64,000 nt of DNA, from assembly GCA_963691705.1 (NCBI GenBank), contig OY829542.1, positions 46,001,105 through 46,065,104 on the forward strand. The letters are read 5' to 3'. The notes under the pieces were generated by a model. That model did no database searches. It was not told the origin of the DNA and was given only the letters and a program-made list of their open reading frames with translations. Within the stretch, counting starts at the first letter, position 1, and every line of letters starts with the position of its first letter. This DNA comes from Viola odorata. Its lineage: Eukaryota; Streptophyta; Magnoliopsida; Malpighiales; Violaceae. This document shows, piece after piece, positions 11,739 through 21,259 of this stretch. A program made the translations under genes and the position numbers.

Positions 11739-13466
11739 TCATTCCTGGTCGTCCGAGTCTTCTTGCTTCTGCCAAAGGTACTCCATCGAAGCCAACTCCC
11801 CTTTCTGCATCTCTAACTCAGCCTCTAAGGCGGTAATTCGGTTTTGCAGTGCTTGGCTTTTCCTATCTCCCAAGTCTACGCGAGTAGTCAAAATCCTTAT
11901 CGTCGAATCCCTGTCTTCTATTAAGGCACTTGATGCTTCTCTTTTGCGGGTTTCACTGCTCAATCGTTCCTTAAAGGCCCTGAGGGCCACCTTCTTTTGT
12001 ACTGTTTGTACGCGGATGAAATCCTTGTGATGCCTGTCCAGTTCATTCATCTGGACTTTTGCGTAGCATTGACGTGCTTCGGCCATATCCCTTTCCTCTA
12101 TCATCAGATCTCGTTCTTCTTGCGCTGCTCGCATCTGTTCTACCACTTGAGCGTAAGCCATGACATCCATTCCTTTGCTCACTTGAGATTCCCCTTCTTC
12201 TTCCATCGATTTTTGATTTTCAGGGCGAGGTAAGACATTGCCATTAACTCGTCTCGACCTCCACTATGGATATTTTGGTATTGTGGTTGCAGGGATACCG
12301 TGTCCTTTGAGGCAAAAAGAGTGGGCCCAGTCTTGGGCGTACAGCTGAATGTTCTGATTTTCTCCAGTGTGTGGCAGGTCTGACCTTGTCATGCCGAATG
12401 TTACAGGAATTATTTGCGTGATGCAGAACTGTCTGAGGACGAGGGCAGGGTAATAATGAGTGCATCCCCATGCTCCGATCAAAGGAACCCAAGGTAAGTG
12501 TCCGCAGCAGACGATGGGATTGGAAGTCTGCAGCCATTTGGCGTGCCAACTGAGGTCTTCTTCTGAGAGGTTTATGAATCGGTCGATCCAGACATCCTTA
12601 TTTTCCATCTCCCATCTATCCATGGTCATTGTGTTGATAACCCTGAGTAGAGGGCATGACCTTATGTAGCTTGCGAAGAAAATGGTCTGATCAGGAATCT
12701 GTTTGAAGTGGCTGACCAACCATACTATCAACAACTGGGTGCAACAGGTAAGTCTCCCTTTCCCTTTTCTTCGACAAGAGTCCAAGGAGCGAAAGGTCTC
12801 GGCCAAAATGGTTGTTGTAGGATTGATGGCATTTGTTTCCATTTCGTAAAAGATGTTGGCTGCTGCAAAGTCGATGGCATTCCTCATTTTTGGAAAGAGG
12901 ACAAATCCTACAATGGTGAAAGCCAGAATCCTTAAGCGTTTCTTCCCGTTGGACAATCGAAAGCGTGCCTCAATATCTGACCAGCACCAGAAGTAGTCAC
13001 CCTCTCTGACACGAGTAGTGATTCCTAATAACTTATCGAGCCTTATTTTGACGCTTGAGGAGTCGAGTCGAACATTCTGGTATATGGCCGATATAGGAGA
13101 GGTGAAGCACATCAGAGCTGAGTACTCCTCTAGCGTAGGAGTCAAGTCTACCTCTTTGTCGAAAGAAAAGCACCGATAATAGGGATCCTAGAATTTTAGG
13201 GCTGCCCGGATGCAACCCCAATTAGTCCTTACGTCAACTAGGGTCAGTAGCTTCCCATAAATACCCTCAAACTGCATCTCTTCGTCTTCAGTCAGCTCAT
13301 TCCTCAACATCCGAATCCTAGTTAAGTCAAAGTCTACGACTTCTACTTTGATCTTAGTGGTGATGTCAGGGGCGAACCCACGTTCCAACAGATCTCCTTG
13401 TGCAGCTTGATCGTCGAAACTTCGTCCCCCGAAAATATTAAATGAAAGTAGTGTAGGTGCCGACAT
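11739..13466 (-). pseudogene. ORF1 upstream of gag (Tat/Ogre-specific), with two in-frame stops
   Basis: The ATG at 13466 opens one frame that can be followed to the stop at 11741-11739, about 575 codons, interrupted by TAG codons at 13190-13188 and 12266-12264. The central part resembles the plant mobile-element ORF1 domain of unknown function found in Ogre-type elements (segments TPTLEEYSALM, WCWSDIEARF, RILAFTIVGFVLFP). The C-terminal 155 codons are charged and heptad-like, predicting a coiled coil. The function of ORF1 is not known. Confidence 0.7.
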
Positions 13467-13982
13467 GTCGAATGAGCAAGATGAGTCCTATGGGACAAAA
13501 ATAAAATTTTAAATGCAAAGTAACCTGCGCATGTAAGAAATCTGCAGTTCATATAACAGAAAAAAAATCACGTCAATATGCCAACAAGACAAATAGAGCC
13601 ACGACAAACAGGTATAATCATGATGCACGTGCTGGGGCTCTGATTCCGACACCTCTAACTGGCTTGAATGGTTCCCGGATGATACCATGAAAAGGTCCCT
13701 AAAGTGCCGTCCAGTCTCCCGATTTCTTGCGAAATCGTATAACCTTTCGACTGGCTTTAGGGGTTCATCCGAGTTGGGATTGGTGAACACTACCCAGGAC
13801 CTGTGTCCTAGGGCGTCACTACTACCCTCCTATTTTGGTAATTGTCCCCTGGGTGTAGGGCGCTATGAAATGCATATGACAATTGATAAAGCAAATAAAT
13901 AAACAGACCAGCAATTGATCAAAGCAAATAAATAAACAAATAAAACACCTCTCTAAAAAGATAAAACCGGCTCCGACCCTAA

Positions 13983-14002
13983 GGTCCCCAGTGAAGTCGC
14001 CA
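13983..14002 (-). other. Primer-binding site of the Tat/Ogre element
   Basis: Four bases inside the 5' LTR end the minus strand reads TGGCGACTTCACTGGGGACC, starting with the TGG that pairs with a tRNA 3' CCA. The GTCGCCA complement fits a tRNA-Arg-type 3' end, as reported for Ogre elements; the tRNA identity is inferred. Confidence 0.7.
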
Positions 14003-14918
14003 AACTGTCGCGCCCCACGAAAATTACGAAAAAGAAAGTAATTCACGAGTGTGCAACGAAATTTGAGACCTTCAGATGCTCGGCGTAACAGGACGCCCAG
14101 CAGCATGCAATGAAGTCGCCACCCTAATTTGTTTGCTAGGCTTAGGGAACCCTAATCGTCATGGCATAGGAAATATAATAAGTAAAAAAACTAAAGGCAC
14201 AAAAAAAAGGGTCTGGACCCCAGACAAAGGTTCGGGGTCGTATTATGGTCTCGGGAAGGTGTTAGGCACCCGAGTCACATCCGAAAACAGTTACCGGTTG
14301 ATGAGAGAGGTGTTTAAAAAGGTGTTTGAAAAATGCGTTTTGAAAAAGGGGGCCCTCAGAGGAATCGTCACTTTAGTCTTTTTTTATGATCGTGACGTTC
14401 AGGAATAATTAAAAAATCTTTCTGACGGGGTTACCATTTATCAAGGTTGATTGATTATTCCCGACCGCAACGTGATGGGGCTGAATTTTCCGTAAGACTG
14501 AATGAGCGCCCTCTTTTTTCATCATCGGGCCATGCATGATTAAATTAATTACTACGTGATCCTAACATGGATTGCTAACAGAGTACAAATTTAAATGATA
14601 GATTTTGAAGTCGAAAAAACTGATGTGGGATCGAAAGTCCACATGTACATGCAGTCAATACAAACGAGAATTTAAAATCATGAACATGGCATTTTAAGCA
14701 ACTCTTTAAACACGTTGTTCATGTGGGTTGATTTTAATTCTAGCAGTTCTATATATCATGCGTACGATTGATATTTGCGAAAAGTGTTGAATAAATAAAA
14801 AGGAATTGAAAGGCGTACTTTCGAGCGAAGCTTGAATTTAAAACCTACAAAATGAGAGTATTAGTGATAGCTCGAGAAATAAATAAACAATTTTATGAGT
14901 GCGAAAATTTAAGTGACA

Positions 14919-15135
14919 GTTGATTGCATACGTACAATGATGGATTTTACGCATACGGAAATTAAATGCTGAGTTGATTGGATGCGAAAAATGATGGATT
15001 TAACGCATACGAAAATTAATTGCTGAGTTGATTGCATGCGAAAAATGATGGATTTTAAGCATGCGAGAATTTAAATGCTGAGTTGATTGCATGCGAAAAA
15101 TGATTGATTTTACGCATGCGAAAATTAAAATGTTG
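14919..15135. repeat. 54-bp tandem repeat, four units, inside the LTR
   Basis: The anchor GTTGATTG recurs at 14919, 14973, 15027 and 15082. Each unit continues with GCATGCGAAAAATGATGGATTTTACGC-like sequence and ends ATTAAATGCTGA. The units are close in sequence with few differences. Confidence 0.85.
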
Positions 15136-15256
15136 AGTGCAGCAAAATTAAATGCAGTCGACGATTTACAGGGAATTAAAAAAGTTTGATGATTTGCAGA
15201 AAATAAAACAGTTGATAATGCAGAGAATAAGCAGTTGGATATTTGCAGAAAATAAA

Positions 15257-15750
15257 CAGTTGATATTTGCGGAAGAATTTCCAGCAGTTTGCGAAAAATT
15301 AAAGCAGTTGAATATTTACGAGAATTAAAATGCGACCGACCATATAGGCGGTATATTGAATTTAAATTGCCGAAAGTAAATTGTGAAAAATTAAAGTGCA
15401 GAAGAGTAAAGTGCGGAAAATTAAACAGTTGATAATTTGCGGAAGGATTTCCAGCAGTTTGCGAAAAATTAAAGCAGTTGAATATTTACGAAAATTGAAA
15501 TGCGACCGACCATGTAGGCGGTATTGAATTTAAATTGCCGAAAGTAAATTGCGGAAAATTAAAGCGCGAAGAATTTAAACAGTTGATAATTTGCGGAAGG
15601 ATTTCCAACAGTTTGCGAAAAATTAAAGCAGTTGAATATTTACGAAAATGAAAAGCAGTTGATAATTTGCGGAAAATTAAATGACAACCGACCATATAGG
15701 CGGTAATTTAAATGACTGAATTTAAATTGCTAAATATAAATGACTGAAGT
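15257..15750. repeat. About 155-170-bp tandem repeat, three units, inside the LTR
   Basis: Units start with CAGTTGATA(A)TTTGCGGAAG at 15257, 15426 and 15580. Each contains TTTCCA(G/A)CAGTTTGCG and the GACCGACCAT(A/G)TAGGCGGTA segment. The third unit carries an extra internal partial copy. Confidence 0.8.
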
Positions 15751-16581
15751 TAAATGAAATAAATATCACGATAAGAAACGAGCAATTCAAGTATATAAAA
15801 ACAACAGTTCAATAAACAAACTTGAGGCAAGAATAAGCATACGAAATATTTTACAAAAAAGTGAACTAAACAATTCATGCATAAATTATAGGAAAAATAG
15901 CACGTATCATGAAGAATGATTATACGAAGCATGTGAGCATTTTTCGTAAAAAAAATAACGAATCGAAGACTCGGAAAAATATAAATGGGCTGGGCCCAGC
16001 TTGGAAATTTGGAGAAATGGGCCAGGAATTGTTAATTTAAATGGTGATGGGCTTGGCCCATCACCTTTCTTTCATTTCGCGAAGTGCCATGCAGCCCGAT
16101 CATCTCATCTTCAACCTCACATCGCCGGCGCCACTGCCGGCGACGGAGGTGACGAACCAGGCGACCAATTCGCCTGGTTCTTGACCCGAAAGATACCTCT
16201 CCCTTCCAACGACACAAACGTGTGATCACAGCAAGGAAATGGACACGAAAACAGCAAGATTTTTGAAGGAAAAGAAGCAATGCATATATATGTTAATTGA
16301 CGAAACAATTAAACTAAGCCACGATAATTTAAACTAATGTTAGCAGGGTGAAATTAAGTTGAAAACCAAGTGCTTGCAGCAAGTTTCAAGGCTTAATTAA
16401 TTGACTAAGTGTTAAATGAAATTTAAAAGGAAAATGAGAGAGGGAACGCTTACAGTGATGCTGCTGCGGACGACGGCAAGGAACGGGAGTGAGGGTGCAT
16501 GAACCGGACAGGAAAATGGAGATGGGCAGTGTTGTTTTTATTGCAAAATTTCGGACCGTTTTTACGAAGGATGGAAGCTTG

Positions 16582-16589
16582 TATTTATA
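16582..16589 (-). promoter_or_regulatory. Probable TATA box of the LTR promoter
   Basis: The minus strand reads CTATAAATAC here, in the right orientation for element transcription. The tandem arrays at 14919-15750 would then lie in the transcribed part of the LTR, and the hairpin at about 16779 upstream in U3. Confidence 0.5.
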
Positions 16590-16778
16590 GGCAAAATCGC
16601 GTGGGTTGGAGGACGGGGGAGCTGCGCGTGGTGGCCGGTTGGTCGCGGTGGCAAGGCTAGGGGAGTCGTGATGATGGCGGAGGGCTAGGACGCGATGGGA
16701 GCAGGTGACTCGGGCGAGGACTTCGTTGCCTTCCTCGTGCGTGCACTGTGCATGTGCATTATGCACATTAATTCAAGG

Positions 16779-16822
16779 GCCATTGATCTGGTTGACTTTC
16801 CATGGTTGACCAGATCAATGGC
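16779..16822. repeat. Inverted repeat in U3 of the LTR
   Basis: The arms GGCCATTGATCTGGT and ACCAGATCAATGGCC are perfect complements over 15 bp, separated by about 14 bases. They lie about 190 bp upstream of the TATA box in the sense direction. A second perfect inverted repeat (GAACCAGGCGA / TCGCCTGGTTC) lies at about 16155-16181. Confidence 0.7.
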
Positions 16823-17514
16823 CATGATCAAATGGCCTTTTATCTGATTTAAATGGCCTCGAGCCGGTTCCCGCGACCAAACGTTCTGACTTTTCGAGCC
16901 GACGGTACCCGCGCGTAGAGAAAAATATGACGGGTTTAACCGTATACAGGGAATAATGAAAATTTTCCTCTTAGCACATTTATTTTCTCGTTCAAAAGCG
17001 TGAAACGCGCAAACGGAAAAATAAAAACGTTACGCCGAAAATTACACGAAACGTTGTAGACCGTTGCGAGCAGAAAAAAAGCTAGCAACTAGTTGATGGA
17101 AAACATTTTAAAGTCGAGCTATTGTCCGAGCAGACTTTCTCGGGTCCAATAACAACTCGAATGAAAATAATAATAAAATAATAAAAATACTAAAAAATGC
17201 GCTAAAACATAAAAAATCCTAAAAATCATGAGATGACCTAAAACGAAGAAAAAACTAGCAACTGACTGCCGGATAGTTAAAAACGTGATTTTTAAGGCTA
17301 AAAATATTAATGATAATAATAATGAAAATACACGCCGAAAAAATAAAAATGCGATTTCGAAAGCTGACGATGCTAATGATGATGCTAAAATGCAACGAAA
17401 CACCTAAGAATGCTAGCGACATTAAATCAACTGAAAATGACTGTAAATTAACTAAATAACAGAAATGCTAAAATTAAATAAAAATGGCGTCAAAATTCGG
17501 GTATCAACATTACC

Positions 17515-18701
17515 TCAAGAAGAAAGCAAAACAAACTCGAATTGAAAGACGCAAAAATGGTTGAAAACCGATGTGTGAAGCTTGCGTTGTAAAACTTTAA
17601 TTTAAGGGAGTTTGTAAATGTGATTTGTGTATATATTACTTGTAAAATGCTTTCTTGGATTTTTATAACTCATCTTAGATGTGTATTTATAGTTGCCAAA
17701 AACTAGCCGTTATGTATTTAATACCAAATACTAACCGTTATGTTAAATCTTTTGACACTTATTCTTGAGGTATTATCGAACATAAATCAAGTGCTAATTA
17801 GAATCATACTTACACGTTTAATGCTCTAATATACACTTGATTCTTCGAGCTTGCGATAATTGATTCGTTGCTTCTTTTTGTTGTCTCGTCGCAAACTACA
17901 AATACTTTAACTTAAAATTGCGTTAGTATATTAATTAATTTGTGTGTCCTTAATTCATCAAAACAAGATTTAATGAGCCCTTGGGCCAACAGTGTGAACG
18001 CCAAGGAGGTCATTTCAGACGAGTTTTGGGCAGTGCTTAGCGGCATGCCGCTAAGCCACTAGCAGCATGCCGCCAGCGACGATTTTCAGCTTTTGCACCA
18101 CGCCAACTCAGCTGAAGCGTCAAGAGGGAAGGTTCTGTTTTGTGATGCGCAAGGAAACTTCAAAGACTTTTATTTCATAATTAACTCTTTTATTATTACT
18201 TAAATTAGTTGGATTTATGTTATAATTATTTTAAGTAACTACTTAATTAGGAGTTTAATTAGAATTAAGTTTTCTAAGTAAGAATTTAGGGTTTTCCTAT
18301 ATAAAGGAAGCCTTGATTTTATAATAAGATTGACTGTTATTTTGTTAAAAACAAGACTGCGTCTTCTCAAATTTCTGCCCATTGTTCACACGTTGAACAC
18401 TTGTTCCTTCTAGTAGTCCACAAGCTTTAGTCGTCGCAAGTAAAACCCGAAATTGCAAAACCCCATTGAGTCGTTTCCACTAGGTTGGTTCTCACAGGTT
18501 GAGTTCAGGTCTAGAAATTCGATTTAAGATCCTCACTTGAAATCGATTAGGTTGGTTCTCACAGGTTGAGTGCAGGTCTAAGTTCGTACTTGTTGAGTTA
18601 AAGTTTTCCGTTGCATACAAGAAATCCAATCCTTAAACTAGATCGTCATCGAACGCATCCTACGCAACTAGGATCGTATCAGTTATGTATAAATAATAAT
18701 A
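17515..18701 (+). mobile_element. LTR-like remnant, unclassified
   Basis: No gene is visible. The plus strand has a TATA-like CTATATAAAGG at 18298, followed by a U5-like stretch ending near 18682. A direct repeat of AGGTTGGTTCTCACAGGTTG occurs at about 18483 and 18549. A perfect 22-bp palindrome (GCTTAGCGGC and its complement) is centred near 18046. The pattern suggests an LTR remnant, but I cannot define both ends or a target-site duplication. Confidence 0.3.
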
Positions 18702-18980
18702 GTTAAAAGAGTATGAGAGAGTGGAGAATTAAAAAATTCAGAAAAGTAAAGAAAATTATATGAGATGAGATAACTCACACAATTCATGTAATTGATCTAA
18801 GAAATAATTAGTTTTATTTTATTATAAAAAAATACAAGTTCAGTAATTATAGTTAGAAAAATAAAATTTAACTTAATTCATAAACTCACTCAACTCATTT
18901 GTAAATTAAATTACAATAAAATGAAAAATAAAAGTTGTGATAATTCGTGCGAAGCGCGAGCCAATACCTTATAGTCTATA
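18702..18980 (+). repeat. Dispersed repeat copy with Helitron-like 3' hairpin
   Basis: The segment is clearly similar to 52672-52885 (shared stretches such as AGATAACTCACACAA, TTATAAAAAAATA and CTCAACTCATTT). Here it ends with a six-base-pair hairpin TCGTGC-GAA-GCGCGA followed by CCAATACCTTATAG, resembling decayed Helitron 3' ends (hairpin then CTAG). Confidence 0.4.
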
Positions 18981-19276
18981 TAAATATAAAAGTTACGTGG
19001 TGAAAGTTTGTATAGAGATTTAAGAGTAAGTTACCTAGGATCCATAAATTCGTACAATTATGTCATTTGTCATTTTTAAATTCCGAATATGTTGACACGT
19101 GGCATATAATAATTTTTAATTCTATTTATTTAATATTTTTCTGCTATTATTTTTAACTTAATTAATATATTAGATAACATAAAGTCTTTTGATGTACTCA
19201 ATTAAATTATATATTTATTTATTAATTTTAATGGAATTTATGATATACTAAGTTTAGAACTTTTCACTTCCACTAT
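18981..19276. other. AT-rich intergenic DNA
   Basis: I see nothing but AT-rich sequence with no open frame of note. Confidence 0.5.
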
Positions 19277-19285
19277 TAAATTAAT

Positions 19286-20462
19286 GGGAAAAAGATAGAT
19301 TGACACCCAACATTTACCAAAATAGACAATTTAGCCACCTATTTTTGCAATTGACCAATTTGACACCCGATATTTCTCCGTTAGATGAATTAACCACCCA
19401 TATTTTTGCCGTTAGACAATGTTGCCACTGTGCCACTCAATTTTAACTAACGGTGTTAAATAATTGACACGTGACCGTTATCTAATGATGTCACATTTAT
19501 TATTATTATTTATTAAATATGGGAAAAGTCACGTCATCATTTTAAAAAATACAAAAATTGTAAAAATGTGGGGGAAAATCTTAAAAACTTTTTTAAAAAT
19601 CTAGAAAAATTACAAAAAATTCAGAAAAAATATAATTTTTAAAAAAATTATAAAACAATTATAAAAAAAAATCCAAAAAATGTGAAAAAAATAAAAAGAG
19701 GAAAAAATTATAATGTAAAAATTATAGAAAATTTAAACCAATAGGATTTAATAAAAAAAATGGACAAAATCCTTATCCTTTTGTTCTTCAATCCCTTCAA
19801 CAAACTCGTTATCCTAAAAGAGAAACTAAAAAAATAAGGTGTGTAGTGGTGAAGTTAGCATTTCTAGCCTTTATATGGAGTGCGTTTTTTTTTCTTTTTT
19901 TAAGGTATTTTATTTTAAAATAAAAATTATAATAAAATATTTGAAAATAATTTATTTTTACACTCTAGTGAGTGTCCAATTTTTTTTATAAAAAAATTCT
20001 ATTGGTTTGAATTTTCTATTTTTTTACTCTAATTTGTTTCCTCTTTTTATTAATTTTTCATATTTTCTGGATTTTTTTCTTCTGAAATTTATTTATTTTA
20101 TTTATAATTTTTGAAAAACGTATATTTTTTCTCAAATTTTGAAAGATTTTTCCCCTATTTTTTCAATTTTTATATTTTTTAAAATTGGCTTTTTCATATT
20201 TAATAAATAATAATAATAAATGTCACATCATTAGATAACGGTCATGTGTCAATTATTTAACACCGTTAGTTAAAATTGAGTGGCACGGTGGCAACATTAT
20301 CTAACGGCAAAAACATGGGTGGTTAATTTGTCTAAGGGAGAAATCTTTTTTATTTTGAAGGATCTAAGGGAGAAATCTTGGGTGCCAAATTAGTCAATTG
20401 CAAAAGTGGGTAGCTAATCTGTCTTTTTTAGTAAATGTTTAGTGTCAATCTATCTTTGTCCC
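19286..20462. mobile_element. Fold-back MULE-like transposon with 9-bp target-site duplication
   Basis: The ends GGGAAAAAGATAGATTGACAC and its near-perfect complement at the right end (GTGTCAATCTATCTTTGTCCC) start long inverted arms that can be followed about 470 bp on each side (19286 to about 19755 and about 19980 to 20462), leaving a loop of about 225 bp. Direct repeats TAAATTAAT flank it at 19277-19285 and 20463-20471. A 9-bp duplication and very long terminal inverted repeats fit the Mutator superfamily. No transposase ORF is present, so it is non-autonomous. The right arm has an extra small duplication containing GGGAGAAATC. Confidence 0.8.
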
Positions 20463-20471
20463 TAAATTAAT

Positions 20472-20948
20472 TTAATATGCAAAATTAATCTATTTAATTT
20501 AATACTATTTATTATGGCATTTGAAAGAGATAATGTTTAAAAATTTGAAAGGTTACATGATTTTCTATATAAGTGCTTCCAAATCGTTTATTTTATTTAC
20601 AAAAATAATATTGATAGTGATATTTATGCAAATCATGTTGGCTGCATTTCTATTTATTTTAGTTTTAATTTATTATTGTTTTATTCTCAAAATAATTATA
20701 TATTATGTAAAATATTATTGTACATATTTTTGCAGAATTAATGAAATATCATTTAACATATATTGTTTAAATGATTGTTTATAAGTTAAAACAACGCTGG
20801 AGTTTTAGAATAGTTTTAACTTAAAACTTTTAATTCATTTTGAAATGATGGAGATTAAATAGATCTAGCAATCTAATACCTGAAATTGCAATTTCAAAAA
20901 CAGAAAAAAAAAACCTGAAATAGAATTTTTTTTTCTTACTTTTTTTTT
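20472..20948. other. AT-rich intergenic DNA upstream of TAM41
   Basis: An 87-codon AT-rich ORF at 20521-20784 translates to a hydrophobic Ile/Phe/Tyr-rich chain typical of random AT-rich DNA. I see no gene here. Confidence 0.5.
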
Positions 20949-21000
20949 ACCATAATAATAATTTGGGCGAGGGAACCATAATAATAATTTGGGCGAGGGA
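20949..21000. repeat. Exact 26-bp tandem duplication upstream of TAM41
   Basis: The unit ACCATAATAATAATTTGGGC plus GAGGGA occurs twice without a difference at 20949-20974 and 20975-21000, about 260 bp before the TAM41 ATG. Confidence 0.9.
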
Positions 21001-21259
21001 AAACCCAAAAACCCTTCTCCGCTCTCGTACAATCACGCAACATGGAAGACTTACCTTAAACCCCGTTTTTTCTTCTTTCGTTTCTCTCTTTTTCCCAAGA
21101 AATACTTAATTCTTAACTTTCAATGTGCATGTCCACTGTTCGGTAAAATTCCCAGATGAGCCCATCAATTTATACTTTTTTTCATCATCTGCTACGGACA
21201 TCAATTTCTTAATTTCGTTCTGTTTACTTCAATGTTCGTGCTGCTTTGGCAATGCCAAA

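Larger units (their letters stand above)
1..17509 (-). mobile_element. Tat/Ogre-type Ty3/gypsy LTR retrotransposon, degenerate, 3' end outside the window
   Basis: The minus strand reads, in order: 5' LTR (14006-17509), primer-binding site, an ORF1 upstream of gag, gag, aspartic protease, reverse transcriptase-RNase H, a second RNase H-like domain, integrase, and a long 3' untranslated region reaching position 1. An extra ORF before gag, dual RNase H and a very long 3' region mark the Tat/Ogre lineage. No sequence matching the LTR ends occurs at 1-3000, so the 3' LTR lies beyond the left edge. The five bases after the LTR (17510-17514, TTACC) should be one copy of the target-site duplication. 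In-frame TAG stops and frameshifts in ORF1, the gag tail, protease and integrase show that this copy cannot encode its proteins. Confidence 0.9.
14006..17509 (-). mobile_element. 5' LTR of the Tat/Ogre element, about 3.5 kb
   Basis: On the plus strand the segment starts TGTCGCGCCCC and ends GGGTATCAACA. On the element's sense strand it therefore begins TGTTGATACCC and ends CA, and is followed by the primer-binding site. It contains the conserved GAAGTCGCCACC and TCTCGGGAAGGTGTTAGGCAC stretch (14112-14272) common in Tat LTRs, a TATA box, two tandem-repeat arrays and strong hairpins. It has no coding capacity that I recognise. Confidence 0.85.

Noticed and set aside
17511..17774. 11-bp inverted repeat TACCTCAAGAA / TTCTTGAGGTA next to the LTR
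   Set aside because: It is short, with no matching ends of an element, and can occur by chance.
20521..20784. 87-codon ORF with hydrophobic translation
   Set aside because: It is in very AT-rich DNA; Ile/Phe/Tyr/Lys-rich composition is what random AT-rich codons give. No family resemblance.
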